A DNA stretch of 64,000 nucleotides from Bacteroides clarus YIT 12056 (GTDB taxonomy: Bacteria > Bacteroidota > Bacteroidia > Bacteroidales > Bacteroidaceae), in assembly GCF_900129655.1 (NCBI RefSeq), contig NZ_FQWK01000004.1, positions 310,001 through 374,000 on the forward strand. The letters are read 5' to 3'. Positions 24,785 to 34,851 of the stretch are shown here, in pieces. The notes under the pieces are model-generated. The model had not been told where the DNA came from. It searched no databases and worked only from the letters and a program-made list of their open reading frames with translations. Both the position numbers and the translations under genes were made by a program. The number at the start of each line of letters is the position of its first letter. Within the stretch, counting starts at the first letter, position 1.

Positions 24785-25471
24785 TTATTTCATTCTTGCA
24801 GCAATAGCCAGCAGTACCCCAAGCACAACACCCAAAATAGCGGCAAACAAAACTCTTACCTCGCCCGGTAACAAGAAAGTAATGGTGTGGGCGGGGTACC
24901 AGAAAAAAGGAATCGTTTTCTTAAAAACAAAATTCCATTGCGCATCCCAATTAAGATGCGTAATGATACGCGTCATCGGGATAGGGGTAATAAGACTGCG
25001 AAGCGAACCGCCACAATCCAGAATATGTGTATCCGTTATCTTGTGAAATGTCATGAATACAGGAGCAAAGATTGTGTTCATGGCAACAGATATAGCCAGA
25101 GCAATCCATAACTTGTCCAAACAGAAACCACCGTTAATTATCACCGAGGCATCCGCCATCCCCATATACTCCATAAACTGCGGCACACCTTTAGAAAAGA
25201 CAATCATCGCCATATTGATTCCCATCCCTAAGATACCCCATACAACCGCACGGGAAAGTACTCCGAATCCTTTTCTGTTATATATTCCGGCACTGATGCG
25301 AAGCCCCAGCATCTCACCTAAAGTGGCAAGCACTCCGAATTTCAGGAAACTCATTACCATACCATGTGTGGCATTGAAAGACTTATACCAGTCGTAAACC
25401 GCATCACTCACGAAAAAAGGTAAGAAGATTACGATTAGGACGAAAACGAAAAGGAAATCTTGCTTTTTCAT
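24785..25471 (-). CDS. Polytopic membrane protein, possibly Mpv17/PMP22-like
   Basis: 228 aa with about five transmembrane segments. The C-terminus (KTIPFFWYPAHTITFLLP then a hydrophobic helix) resembles the Trp-Pro...Phe...Pro...Arg signature at the end of Mpv17/PMP22 family proteins. The role is unknown. It is convergent with the lipoprotein pair. Confidence 0.6.
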   Translation of the reverse strand: MKKQDFLFVFVLIVIFLPFFVSDAVYDWYKSFNATHGMVMSFLKFGVLATLGEMLGLRISAGIYNRKGFGVLSRAVVWGILGMGINMAMIVFSKGVPQFMEYMGMADASVIINGGFCLDKLWIALAISVAMNTIFAPVFMTFHKITDTHILDCGGSLRSLITPIPMTRIITHLNWDAQWNFVFKKTIPFFWYPAHTITFLLPGEVRVLFAAILGVVLGVLLAIAARMK

Positions 25472-25601
25472 TCAAATGCTGTGCTTTTCATTAATAATAA
25501 CGGCAAACATACTAAAATAAATTCAATATCAAAGCAATTAGACAAGCAAAACCGGTAAATCAAAGCAAAAGTACGTTTTATCCTTTTATTATCAAGAAAA
25601 A

Positions 25602-25628
25602 AGGCAGAATTCAAATGAAATCCTGCCT
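25602..25628 (-). terminator. Terminator after the M48 protease gene
   Basis: AGGCAG/CTGCCT stem with a T6 run on the minus strand, 28 bp past the stop codon. Confidence 0.7.
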
Positions 25629-25655
25629 CTCTCTGTAATTTGGAAATACAATCTC

Positions 25656-26462
25656 TTATTGCTTGTTTTTCATATATTCATCAGCTTTCTCCTTAGCACG
25701 AGCTACTCGTTTCGCCGTATCCGGATGAGATGAAAACATCTTTTGGAATTTAGACTCCTTGGGAGCTTCCGCTGAAAGTTCCAGCAGTTTATTCAAAGCA
25801 TTATACATGGCATAAGGATCCAAATTATTCTTTATAGAAAATTCAAAACCGTAATCGTCCGCTTCCGTTTCCTGCTTTTGGGAGTATTGCGCACCCGCCA
25901 AAGCTTCCGCCATAGCGCCTAACTCGGAATCAGTCAGCTTTGATACGGTAGAGCTTGCAGCGCCTGCGGCATTCTTCACTGCAGAACGAAGATAAGCGCT
26001 CTTCATAGCATCTTTGGAGTCTGTATGAATTACATGGCCTATCTCATGACCTACCACAGCCATCACTTCATCATCCGTCATAATATCCATTAACCCGGCG
26101 CAAATACGTACGCTGCCGTCACCGCAAGCAAAAGCGTTCACGTCGATAACTTCATAAACGCCAAAGTTTACTTTCAGACCATCCACCTCTTTAATATGCC
26201 CGGTCAGTTTTTCCAGACGCTTACCATACTCCGTATCGGGTTTGGTCAAAGGATTGTGAGTATCCATCCATTGCATATACTCCTTGCTCATAGCTGCAAT
26301 ATCCGCATCCGAAAGAGTTATAGCTTTAGCGGCATCAGTGCCGGCCTGAACAACCTTACCTACATTTATTTTCTTACCGCCAATTTTAAACTGCGCATAG
26401 GCAGTTGTAGTGTAAGTCATTCCGCATACAATAGCGGCGAAAATCAGAATTTGTTTTTTCAT
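25656..26462 (-). CDS. Secreted M48-family zinc metalloprotease
   Basis: 268 aa. A cleavable signal peptide ends near Ala-Tyr-Ala-Gln. The catalytic motif is HEIGHVIH, and the third zinc ligand Glu lies in ETEADDYG. This is the compact periplasmic type (BepA/LoiP-like) without the extra membrane segments of HtpX. Such proteases commonly act in envelope quality control. The C-terminus has FSSHPDTAKRVARAKE, the usual SHP motif of M48 proteins. Confidence 0.92.
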   Translation of the reverse strand: MKKQILIFAAIVCGMTYTTTAYAQFKIGGKKINVGKVVQAGTDAAKAITLSDADIAAMSKEYMQWMDTHNPLTKPDTEYGKRLEKLTGHIKEVDGLKVNFGVYEVIDVNAFACGDGSVRICAGLMDIMTDDEVMAVVGHEIGHVIHTDSKDAMKSAYLRSAVKNAAGAASSTVSKLTDSELGAMAEALAGAQYSQKQETEADDYGFEFSIKNNLDPYAMYNALNKLLELSAEAPKESKFQKMFSSHPDTAKRVARAKEKADEYMKNKQ

Positions 26463-26500
26463 GTTGTTTGGTTTGTTTTAATGGATTATTTTATAAAAGA

Positions 26501-26533
26501 AAGCCGTTTAACCGACCCACGATTAAACGGCTT
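26501..26533 (-). terminator. Terminator after the palmitoyltransferase gene
   Basis: Perfect 11-bp stem AAGCCGTTTAA/TTAAACGGCTT, followed on the minus strand by CTTTTa-type sequence. It lies 28 bp past the stop codon. Confidence 0.8.
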
Positions 26534-26560
26534 TTATCTTTGCTTTAATTCTTCATTCTT

Positions 26561-27748
26561 TTACTTGATTATTCCCAATTCCCTGAAGCATTTAGTCAAC
26601 TTCTCAACGGCATAATCTACTTGTTCCTTAGTATGAGTAGCCATCAATGCTACGCGTACCAATGTATCTTGAGGAGCGCATGCAGGCGGAATTACCGGAT
26701 TGATAAAGATACCTTCATCAAATGCCATCTTCGTTACGACAAATGTCTTTTCCGTATCACGCACATACAAAGGTATGATAGGCGACTCGGTTTCGCCAAT
26801 CTCAAAACCGGCATCACGGAAACTCTTCAATGCGTAATTGGTAATATCCCACAGGCGTTGAATGCGTTCCGGTTCTGATTTAATAATATGGAGAGCTTCA
26901 CGGGCTGCAGCCGTTGCTCCCGGCGTACTGCTTGCCTGGAATATATAAGAACGGGCATTGTGACGCAACCAGTTGATGACATCTTTGTCACCCGCGATAA
27001 AACCGCCGATAGAAGCCAATGACTTACTGAAAGTTCCCATTATCAGGTCGATATCTTCGGTCACTCCGAAATGGTCGCAAACACCACGGCCTTGCTTACC
27101 GAATACACCCAAACCGTGAGCTTCGTCCACATAAATACTGGCATTATATTTCTTTTTCAAACGAACGATTTCCGGCAAATTAGCCAAATCACCCTCCATT
27201 GAGAATACGCCATCTACAACAATCAGCTTTACGGCATCCGGCTCACACTTCTGGAGTTCCTTTTCAAGGTCTTCCATATCATTGTGCTTATACTTTAATT
27301 GTGTAGCGAAAGAAAGGCGGCGTCCGTCTACGATAGAAGCATGGTCACGGTCATCACAAATAATGTAATCACCACGTCCTACCACCGCGGGAATAATACC
27401 TTCATTTACAGTAAAACCGGTAGAAAAACAAAGAGCTTCGTCTTTGCCTACGAATTCGGCCAATTCCTTTTCCAATTCAACATGTATATCAAGAGTACCA
27501 TTCAGAAAACGGGAACCGGCACAACCTGTACCATATTTTTCAGTGGCAGCTATTGAAGCGTCAATGATTCGTTTGTCGTATGTCAGTCCCATATATGCGT
27601 TCGAACCGAACATCAGAACCTTTTTGCCATCCATCATCACCTCTGTATCCTGGTGGCTGTTAATTGTGCGGAAATAAGGGTATACCCCTTTTGCCATAAA
27701 TTGTTGCGGCAAATCATATTTCGCGAATTTGTCTTGCAGTAAACCCAT
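26561..27748 (-). CDS. spt: Serine palmitoyltransferase-type alpha-oxoamine synthase
   Basis: 395 aa PLP enzyme of the KBL/SPT/BioF group. The PLP Lys is in GTFSKSLASIGGF, and YVDEAHGLGVFGKQGRG carries the Asp/His cofactor contacts. The N-terminus MGLLQDKFAKYDLPQQFM is what I recall for the Bacteroides Spt that condenses L-serine with acyl-CoA to start sphingolipid synthesis. The same family is often misnamed 2-amino-3-ketobutyrate CoA ligase, and a search would be needed to exclude that. A lipid kinase gene is transcribed divergently. Confidence 0.88.
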   Translation of the reverse strand: MGLLQDKFAKYDLPQQFMAKGVYPYFRTINSHQDTEVMMDGKKVLMFGSNAYMGLTYDKRIIDASIAATEKYGTGCAGSRFLNGTLDIHVELEKELAEFVGKDEALCFSTGFTVNEGIIPAVVGRGDYIICDDRDHASIVDGRRLSFATQLKYKHNDMEDLEKELQKCEPDAVKLIVVDGVFSMEGDLANLPEIVRLKKKYNASIYVDEAHGLGVFGKQGRGVCDHFGVTEDIDLIMGTFSKSLASIGGFIAGDKDVINWLRHNARSYIFQASSTPGATAAAREALHIIKSEPERIQRLWDITNYALKSFRDAGFEIGETESPIIPLYVRDTEKTFVVTKMAFDEGIFINPVIPPACAPQDTLVRVALMATHTKEQVDYAVEKLTKCFRELGIIK

Positions 27749-27912
27749 GAAATGTCTTTTATATAATGAATATTTAATTCTATTAAAAACAAGTTCTTAA
27801 AAACAGGGGGCAAAGATAGCAAAATATGTTGTTATCTGTTCCATTTACTCTAAAAAATCTGCTCTAACTCGTTTTAAGAGATTCATATGGTTAAAATTTA
27901 AAGGATTTATAT

Positions 27913-27920
27913 TACTTTTG
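27913..27920 (+). promoter_or_regulatory. -7 box of the lipid kinase gene
   Basis: TACTTTTG matches TAnnTTTG, 35 bp before the ATG at 27955. Confidence 0.6.
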
Positions 27921-27954
27921 CATGACAGAAAACCCCATAGTAATATCCGTTTAA

Positions 27955-28998
27955 ATGGACGATAGTAAAAAGAAAATATCATTTATAATAAATCCCATAT
28001 CCGGTACGCAGGGTAAGGAGCAAATATTGAAATGGCTCGATGAAAAGCTGGATAAGAGCCGCTACATACCGGAAGTAATTTATACGGAATGGGCGGGGCA
28101 CGCCGTTGAAATAGCCGCCCGGAAAGCTAAAGAAGAGGTTTTTGCCGTTGTTGCCATCGGCGGAGACGGAACAATCAACGAGATAGCACGCTCATTGGTG
28201 CACACCAAAACGGCATTGGGCATCATCCCATGCGGTTCCGGCAACGGGTTGGCACGCCATCTGCAGATTCCCATGGAGGCAAAAAAAGCAATTGATATTA
28301 TCAATGAGGGATTGATAGATATCATTGACTATGGTAAAATCAATGATGTTCCTTTTTTCTGTACCTGCGGAGTAGGATTCGACGCATTTGTCAGTCTGCA
28401 ATTTTCCAAAGCCGGCAGGAGAGGCCCGCTCATATATCTGGAGAAGACACTGCTTGAAAGCCTCAAGTACAAGCCGGAAACATATGAGTTGGAGATGGAT
28501 GGCAGTACCTCGCGATACAAAGCTTTCCTGATAGCATGCGGCAATGCCTCACAATATGGGAATAACGCCTATATAACCCCACAGGCCACGTTAAATGACG
28601 GATTGCTGGATGTTACTATTTTGGAGCCTTTTACCGTATTGGACGTACCGGCATTATCATTCCAGTTGTTCAACAAGACTATCGACCAAAACAGCCGTAT
28701 AAAGACTTTTCGTTGTAAAACACTTCGTATTCACCGTTCCAAACCGGGAGTGATACATTTCGATGGAGACCCGATGATGATGGGAGAAAACATCGATGTG
28801 AATATCCTCAAAAGAGGCTTACAGGTTATTGTACCCAAGAATGCCGAAAAAGACACTTCAAACGTATTGCAACGTGCCCAGGATTACATCAATGGCCTGA
28901 AACAAATAAATGAAGCCATAATGGAAGACATTACCCATACGAATAGAAGGATATTGGATAAAGGCAAGGAACAAATAAAAAGACTCAGAAAGAATTAA
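27955..28998 (+). CDS. Diacylglycerol/sphingosine-kinase-family lipid kinase
   Basis: 347 aa. The DAGK catalytic domain has GGDGTINE and the substrate-loop PCGSGNGLARHL, followed by the all-beta C-terminal domain (VIHFDGDPMMMGENIDV). It transfers phosphate from ATP to a lipid. The final 50 residues form an extra Lys/Arg-rich helix beyond the usual end. The divergent neighbour is Spt, so a sphingoid lipid is a plausible substrate, but that is inference only. Confidence 0.88.
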   Translation: MDDSKKKISFIINPISGTQGKEQILKWLDEKLDKSRYIPEVIYTEWAGHAVEIAARKAKEEVFAVVAIGGDGTINEIARSLVHTKTALGIIPCGSGNGLARHLQIPMEAKKAIDIINEGLIDIIDYGKINDVPFFCTCGVGFDAFVSLQFSKAGRRGPLIYLEKTLLESLKYKPETYELEMDGSTSRYKAFLIACGNASQYGNNAYITPQATLNDGLLDVTILEPFTVLDVPALSFQLFNKTIDQNSRIKTFRCKTLRIHRSKPGVIHFDGDPMMMGENIDVNILKRGLQVIVPKNAEKDTSNVLQRAQDYINGLKQINEAIMEDITHTNRRILDKGKEQIKRLRKN

Positions 28999-29191
28999 AT
29001 TCTACGAGTGACGTTGCAGTTGTTTTAGGATTGATAATTTTACTGTCAACTGCTAGATACGGTTGTTTTTTAAAATAAACTCTTCTGTTTTGATACGTCT
29101 GTAATATGTTTTATGTATTTTTGCATGATATTTATGCAGTAAAGGGCATTGTATAGCCAAAAGAATAAATTATAAAGTTATATATAATAAT

Positions 29192-30949
29192 ATGTATAGA
29201 TCACACACCTGTGGAGAATTGCGTATCTCCGACGTTAATAAGCAAGTGACGCTGGCAGGTTGGGTACAGCGCAGCCGTAAGATGGGAGGTATGACATTCG
29301 TAGACCTTCGCGACCGTTACGGAATCACCCAATTAGTATTTAATGAAGAAGTAGATGCCGAACTTTGCGAGCAGGCCAACCGCTTGGGCCGTGAATTCGT
29401 AATTCAAATAGTAGGAACGGTAAATGAGCGTTTCAGCAAAAACAAAAATATTCCTACGGGAGATATCGAAATCATCGTTTCGGAACTGAATGTGCTTAAT
29501 TCAGCTTTAACTCCGCCTTTCACAATCGAAGATAATACGGACGGCGGCGATGATATCCGTATGAAATACCGTTATCTGGACTTACGCCGCGCCGCAGTAC
29601 GCAAGAATCTGGAGTTGCGCCATAAAATGACAATCGAGGTACGTAAATATCTGGATAGCAAAGGATTCATTGAAGTAGAGACTCCTCTTCTCATCGGTTC
29701 CACCCCAGAAGGCGCGCGCGACTTTGTTGTTCCCTCACGTATGAACCCGGGACAATTCTATGCACTGCCGCAGAGCCCTCAAACATTGAAGCAATTACTG
29801 ATGGTTTCAGGCTTTGACCGCTACTTCCAAATCGCGAAATGTTTCCGTGACGAAGACCTCCGTGCCGACCGCCAACCGGAATTTACACAAATCGACTGTG
29901 AAATGTCTTTTGTACAACAAGACGATGTAATCGAGCTCTTTGAAGGTATGGCAAAGTACCTTTTCAAGGAAATTCGTGGTGTTGAGTTGACAGAACCGTT
30001 CCAGCGGATGCCTTGGGCGGATGCCATGAAATATTATGGTAGCGACAAACCCGATTTGCGCTTCGGTATGAAGTTTGTGGAATTGATGGACATCATGAAA
30101 GGCCATGGTTTCTCTGTATTCGACAATGCCGCATATATCGGCGGTATTTGTGCGGAAGGCGCCGCAAGCTACACCCGCAAACAATTGGACGCCTTGACCG
30201 AATTCGTAAAGAAACCGCAAATCGGAGCAAAGGGTATGGTATATGCCCGTATAGAAGCTGACGGTACTGTAAAATCGAGTGTCGACAAGTTCTATACACA
30301 AGAAGTTCTGCAAGATATGAAAGCAGCCTTTGGCGCAAAACCCGGCGACTTGATTCTTATCTTGAGCGGTGATGATGTAATGAAAACCCGCAAGCAATTG
30401 AACGAACTTCGTCTTGAAATGGGTAATCAATTAGGCTTACGCGACAAGAATAAGTTTGCATTGCTTTGGATAGTCGACTTCCCCATGTTTGAATGGAGTG
30501 AAGAAGAAGGTCGCTTAATGGCTATGCATCATCCGTTTACGCATCCGAAAGATGAAGATATTCCTTTGTTGGACACAGATCCTGCGGCTGTTCGTGCCGA
30601 TGCTTACGATATGGTATGTAACGGTATTGAAGTGGGGGGTGGCTCTATCCGTATCCACGATGCCCAATTGCAGGCTAAGATGTTCGAAATATTGGGCTTC
30701 ACCCCGGAAAAGGCTGAAGAACAGTTCGGCTTTTTGATGAATGCCTTCAAATTCGGCGCACCTCCTCATGGCGGTTTGGCTTACGGCCTTGACCGTTGGG
30801 TAAGCATCTTTGCCGGCCTCGACAGTATCCGTGACTGCATTGCATTCCCGAAGAATAACTCCGGCCGCGATGTCATGTTGGATGCGCCTTCGGTCATCGA
30901 CCAAAAGCAATTGGATGAACTGAACCTTATTGTTGAGGTAAAAGAATAA
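29192..30949 (+). CDS. aspS: Aspartyl-tRNA synthetase
   Basis: 585 aa class IIb synthetase of the bacterial type. Domains: OB-fold anticodon binding (1 to about 105), catalytic class II core with motif 2 ([18 protein letters not shown]) and motif 3 (GGLAYGLDR), and the bacterial GAD insertion in the middle. Length is normal. The next gene (GtrA) follows by 20 bp. Confidence 0.97.
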   Translation: MYRSHTCGELRISDVNKQVTLAGWVQRSRKMGGMTFVDLRDRYGITQLVFNEEVDAELCEQANRLGREFVIQIVGTVNERFSKNKNIPTGDIEIIVSELNVLNSALTPPFTIEDNTDGGDDIRMKYRYLDLRRAAVRKNLELRHKMTIEVRKYLDSKGFIEVETPLLIGSTPEGARDFVVPSRMNPGQFYALPQSPQTLKQLLMVSGFDRYFQIAKCFRDEDLRADRQPEFTQIDCEMSFVQQDDVIELFEGMAKYLFKEIRGVELTEPFQRMPWADAMKYYGSDKPDLRFGMKFVELMDIMKGHGFSVFDNAAYIGGICAEGAASYTRKQLDALTEFVKKPQIGAKGMVYARIEADGTVKSSVDKFYTQEVLQDMKAAFGAKPGDLILILSGDDVMKTRKQLNELRLEMGNQLGLRDKNKFALLWIVDFPMFEWSEEEGRLMAMHHPFTHPKDEDIPLLDTDPAAVRADAYDMVCNGIEVGGGSIRIHDAQLQAKMFEILGFTPEKAEEQFGFLMNAFKFGAPPHGGLAYGLDRWVSIFAGLDSIRDCIAFPKNNSGRDVMLDAPSVIDQKQLDELNLIVEVKE

Positions 30950-30969
30950 AAACCAGAGAACAGGAGAGA

Positions 30970-31350
30970 GTGAAAGAGTCCACACGTATTTGCCGTTTTG
31001 CAGTAATCGGTACGCTAAACGCCTTAATAACAGCAATCACCATCTGGATAATGATGGATGGATTGGATATTAATTACATGCTCTCCAATGTCACTGCATA
31101 TATACTGGCACAGACTCATAACTTTATCTGGTGCAAGTATTGGATATTCCCAACAGAAAAAAAGAGCAACACTTGGCGACAAGTGCTGCTCTTTTCCATA
31201 GCCTTCGGAATGGCTTATTGCGCACAATTCCTTTTCCTCATCGGATTGGTAGAGGGGTTGAATTGTGATGAATATCTCGCCCAGTTCTTGGGACTATTTG
31301 TATATGGCGGAGTTAACTTCTTGATGAACAGAAAGGTCACGTTCAAATAA
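30970..31350 (+). CDS. GtrA-family membrane protein
   Basis: 126 aa with four predicted transmembrane helices. Signatures are RFAVIGTLNALI at the N-terminus and FGLFVYGGVNFLMNRKVTF-like C-terminus (Asn-Phe...Lys-x-Thr-Phe). GtrA proteins are linked to polyprenyl-phosphate-glucose flipping or cell-surface polysaccharide synthesis. The start is a GTG 20 bp after aspS, with GGAGAGA as ribosome-binding site. Confidence 0.88.
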   Translation: MKESTRICRFAVIGTLNALITAITIWIMMDGLDINYMLSNVTAYILAQTHNFIWCKYWIFPTEKKSNTWRQVLLFSIAFGMAYCAQFLFLIGLVEGLNCDEYLAQFLGLFVYGGVNFLMNRKVTFK

Positions 31351-31365
31351 AAGCACTCCTTTCCT

Positions 31366-32250
31366 TTAATCTAAGAAGCGTTTGGTCAATCCCTCATAAG
31401 CATCGATTCTGCGGTCGCGCAAGAACGGCCACCAACGGCGAACATTCTCCGAACGCTCCATATCCACTTCCACTACAATATTTTCCGGTTGCTCATTACC
31501 TGCTTGTACCAAAAATTCACCTTGTGGCCCAACCACAAAGCTATTTCCCCAAAACCGGATACCGTTTGTCTGCATGGAAGGATCGGGTTCATGTCCCACA
31601 CGATTCACCGAAATAACCGGAAGACCGTTTGCTACGGCATGTCCACGCTGAGAGATTATCCATGCGTTGAGCTGACGGGCTTTCTCATCATCTGTATCAC
31701 TGCTTTCCCAACCGATAGCGGTAGGATAAATCAGTAATTCGGCTCCTTTCAGCGCCATAAGACGAGCAGCTTCGGGATACCACTGGTCCCAACAAACCAA
31801 AACGCCCAATTTCCCCAAAGACGTCTGTATAGGTTCAAATCCCAAATCTCCGGGGGTAAAATAGAACTTTTCATAATAAGCCGGATCGTCCGGAATGTGC
31901 ATCTTGCGATATTTCCCGGCAATGCTTCCGTCACGTTCAAAAACAACAGCCGTATTATGATATAAACCCGGAGCGCGTTTTTCAAATAACGAGGTTACCA
32001 ATACAATGTTGTTGGCAGCCGCCAACTCTGAATAGAAACCGGTTGACGGTCCGGGAATAGGTTCCGCCAAGTCAAACAGTTGGGTATTCTCCGTCTGGCA
32101 GAAATAGAGTGAGTTGTGCAGTTCCTGCAACACCACTAACTGTGCACCATGAGTGGCACATGCTTCGATACTCTTGGCCAGATTCATCAGATTAATGCGC
32201 ATATCCGCAACATTTGCCTGCTGAATAATACCGACTTTTATTTTTCTCAT
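31366..32250 (-). CDS. aguB: N-carbamoylputrescine amidase
   Basis: 294 aa nitrilase-fold enzyme. The catalytic triad is visible: Glu in LQELHNSLYF, Lys in YRKMHIPDDP, and Cys in VCWDQWYPEAAR. It hydrolyses N-carbamoylputrescine to putrescine, CO2 and ammonia. The preceding gene on the same strand encodes agmatine deiminase, which makes its substrate, so the pair forms the agmatine-to-putrescine route. Confidence 0.94.
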   Translation of the reverse strand: MRKIKVGIIQQANVADMRINLMNLAKSIEACATHGAQLVVLQELHNSLYFCQTENTQLFDLAEPIPGPSTGFYSELAAANNIVLVTSLFEKRAPGLYHNTAVVFERDGSIAGKYRKMHIPDDPAYYEKFYFTPGDLGFEPIQTSLGKLGVLVCWDQWYPEAARLMALKGAELLIYPTAIGWESSDTDDEKARQLNAWIISQRGHAVANGLPVISVNRVGHEPDPSMQTNGIRFWGNSFVVGPQGEFLVQAGNEQPENIVVEVDMERSENVRRWWPFLRDRRIDAYEGLTKRFLD

Positions 32251-32284
32251 AATCTATATTTCTTTTGAATGTTTTTCTTTTTGT

Positions 32285-33328
32285 CTATCTGATTACTCCT
32301 ATCGGATATTGCATCGTGACACAGTGCAGCGAACCATGTTGTTTTATCAAAGCACGACAGTCTATACCTACAATCTCATGTCCGGGAAAAGCTTCTTGCA
32401 ACACCTCTTTGGCGCGGATATCATTCTCCGGCTGATTATACGTAGGATATAACACTGCATCATTCATTATCAAAAAGTTAGCATACGTAGCCGGCAGCCT
32501 TTCTCCCTCCACTTCTATTTTATCAGCCATTGGCAGTGCCAACAGTTTATAAGGTTCTCCTGCGAGTGTTCGGAACGTTTTAAGCTGCTCTTCCATTCGA
32601 TACAATTCCTCATAATGTTCATCATTCACATCCCGGCACTGCACATAAGCAATCGTATCCGGCGAGCACAAACGGACAAGCGTATCTATGTGGCTGTCCG
32701 TATCATCTCCGGCCAAATATCCATAATCCAGCCAAAGTACCCGTTCAAGATGAAAGGCGGAGCAAAGATACTCCTCAATCTCCACTTTATTTAGCTGACC
32801 ATTACGGTTAGGCGACAGCAGGCACTCCGAAGTGGTAAGCAATGTTCCCATACCGTCACTTTCAATGGAACCGCCTTCCAGCACAAAACCTAAACGGTTC
32901 ACATATCGTCCTGTTAGAATTCCGGTTTCAACAGCCCGGCGTGTTATTTGATTGTCTTTGTCCGAAGCGAATTTCAAGCCCCAACCGTTAAATGTAAAAT
33001 CAAGCAGAGAAGGCCCTTCCGTATCTATCATTGTGATAACTCCATGGTCGCGCGCCCAAGTATCATTCGTCTCACACTCCAGAAAACGAACATTATCCAT
33101 GTTGACCGTCATGGAGATTTGCTTTTTTACTTCCTCCGGTTCCGGAGTTACGATTAGCAGCAACTCCCGCTTTGCTATTTCGGAAGCAATGGCAATAAAA
33201 CATTGCTGTACCTCTTCCAGCATATAAGCCCAGTCGGTATTCGCATGAGGCCATGTAAGCTGTATACCGCTCTGTAAAGTCCATTCTGCAGGCAGGTGAG
33301 GAGCACGTGTTTCCACCTGGAAGGTCAT
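32285..33328 (-). CDS. aguA: Agmatine deiminase
   Basis: 347 aa from ATG 33328; an upstream ATG at 33400 would add 24 residues that do not look like family sequence. It converts agmatine to N-carbamoylputrescine. Guanidine-group-modifying fold with WARDHGVITM, GGSIESDGMGTLLTTSECLL, the HIDTLVRL His/Asp, and the catalytic Cys in GSLHCVTMQYP. It lies 34 bp upstream of aguB in the same unit. Confidence 0.94.
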   Translation of the reverse strand: MTFQVETRAPHLPAEWTLQSGIQLTWPHANTDWAYMLEEVQQCFIAIASEIAKRELLLIVTPEPEEVKKQISMTVNMDNVRFLECETNDTWARDHGVITMIDTEGPSLLDFTFNGWGLKFASDKDNQITRRAVETGILTGRYVNRLGFVLEGGSIESDGMGTLLTTSECLLSPNRNGQLNKVEIEEYLCSAFHLERVLWLDYGYLAGDDTDSHIDTLVRLCSPDTIAYVQCRDVNDEHYEELYRMEEQLKTFRTLAGEPYKLLALPMADKIEVEGERLPATYANFLIMNDAVLYPTYNQPENDIRAKEVLQEAFPGHEIVGIDCRALIKQHGSLHCVTMQYPIGVIR

Positions 33329-33458
33329 ATTCTTGCCCAAACGCACTTGGCAATCTTTTTCCGTTCCTCCACCCAGGGGAAGTCCGACAAAATATCCCAT
33401 ATCATTCTAAGTCATTTAATTCGTTAAGTAAGGCAATGAAACTCGAGTACCGATATTC

Positions 33459-33545
33459 CTGAATCTCAATCTTCGTAAAGCCCTATTCTGCATTTCCCTA
33501 GTTCTACTTTAGAATTCTGAATCTCAGCTCTACGTTTCCATATCT
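33459..33545. repeat. Degenerate 29-bp-period repeat
   Basis: Three units starting at 33459, 33488 and 33517 share CTGMATYTC at the start, TCT-A-CGT-like middle and ATTCT at the end. The period is 29 bp, unlike the 22-bp arrays. Dyad symmetry is weak except AGAATTCT near 33512. It lies between aguA and the DUF2148 gene. Confidence 0.5.
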
Positions 33546-33567
33546 CGACTTAAGGTTCGGAATACAT

Positions 33568-34107
33568 TTATTTCTTTTCTTCCTTAGGCTTTCTGTCAAA
33601 GAACGGATTCTTGGAAGATGCGCTGACCGGAATAGCGAATACAGCCTTGCAATCTTTCAGCCAATTCATTCGCTGCGCAGCCAGCCCCGCAGAAAACATT
33701 ACCCGGGTATCTACCCTCATATCGGCGGCCATAGCGCAAGCCGATCCGACGGCAATCCCCACATCAACTGTATTCAAGGCGCATGGTACCCCCTCGGAAC
33801 GTCCGGCACAAGTTGGAAAACCACAATGTCCGCAGTTCAAGCCTTGTGCCTGCTCGCGCGTACCTATTATAACGACACATTCGGCCTGTAAGACATTTGC
33901 GGCATCACGAAGAAAGAACTTCATGCCCAGCTCTTCGGCCATGGCAATCATTTTTTCCGAAAGCTTTTTCAAATCTTCTCCCGTAACCAGCGCTGTCTCA
34001 ATTACATCTACACCTTTTCCTTTAGGCGCCGTACGTGCAGCGGTCATCATTTGTCTCGCCACATTGAGCACATGTTCATGGCGGCAATCCCGTTCGTTTT
34101 GTATCAT
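33568..34107 (-). CDS. DUF2148 ferredoxin-like domain protein
   Basis: 179 aa. The C-terminal half has a cysteine cluster, NCGHCGFPTCAGRSEGVPCAL, expected to bind an Fe-S cluster. The length and the opening AARTAPKGKGVD fit the DUF2148 family. No biochemical role is established to my knowledge. It stands alone on the minus strand. Confidence 0.88.
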   Translation of the reverse strand: MIQNERDCRHEHVLNVARQMMTAARTAPKGKGVDVIETALVTGEDLKKLSEKMIAMAEELGMKFFLRDAANVLQAECVVIIGTREQAQGLNCGHCGFPTCAGRSEGVPCALNTVDVGIAVGSACAMAADMRVDTRVMFSAGLAAQRMNWLKDCKAVFAIPVSASSKNPFFDRKPKEEKK

Positions 34108-34208
34108 ACTTTTTCCTGAATTAATTAGTGATACAAAGATAAAAGTATAAAGTTATCTTTGCAAATCTTTTTTCCTTACCTTTGCAATAAAGACTAAAGT
34201 ATTTATTT

Positions 34209-34829
34209 ATGCTACAAATAGAGGATGCCAGTATTGCATACGGTGATGAGATATTATTCTCCAAATTCAACCTGCAATTGAAAAGGGGAGAGATTGCCAG
34301 CATTTCCGGTTCGTCGGGATGCGGGAAGACATCTCTTCTCAATGCCATACTGGGTTTTACTCCGTTAAAAGAAGGACGTATTACAGTCAATAACATCATA
34401 TTGGATAAAAACAGCATAGACCTCATTCGCAAACAAATAGCTTGGATTCCACAAGAATTGGCACTTCCGTTAGAATGGGTAAGAGACATGATTCAACTAC
34501 CTTTCGGTCTAAAAGCCAATCGAACCACACCGTTTTCCGAAACACAATTATTCAACTGCTTTGAGGAATTAGGACTCGAAGGAGAACTATATTATAAGCG
34601 TGTAAATGAGATATCCGGCGGACAACGCCAACGTATGATGATAGCCGTAGCTTCCATGATTAACAAACCTTTAATCATCGTAGACGAGCCAACCTCTGCG
34701 CTCGACTCGGGCTCTACGGAGAGAGTACTTGCCTTTTTACGGCATCAAACCCGTAAGGGAACCGCTGTGCTGGCTGTGTCACACGACAAAGATTTTACCG
34801 GAGGATGTGACCGGCATATAATAATGTAA
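34209..34829 (+). CDS. ABC transporter ATPase, FetA/YbbL-like
   Basis: 206 aa. Walker A GSSGCGKTS, Q-loop, signature ISGGQRQRMMIA, Walker B LIIVDEPTSALD, and the switch His in VSHDKD. The small size and the UPF0014 permease two genes downstream fit the FetA-FetB (YbbL-YbbM) pair, proposed in E. coli to export iron or help against oxidative stress. A TACCTTTG box at 34177-34184 is a likely promoter. Confidence 0.88.
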   Translation: MLQIEDASIAYGDEILFSKFNLQLKRGEIASISGSSGCGKTSLLNAILGFTPLKEGRITVNNIILDKNSIDLIRKQIAWIPQELALPLEWVRDMIQLPFGLKANRTTPFSETQLFNCFEELGLEGELYYKRVNEISGGQRQRMMIAVASMINKPLIIVDEPTSALDSGSTERVLAFLRHQTRKGTAVLAVSHDKDFTGGCDRHIIM

Positions 34830-34851
34830 TCAACCTGATAAAAATAAAACC

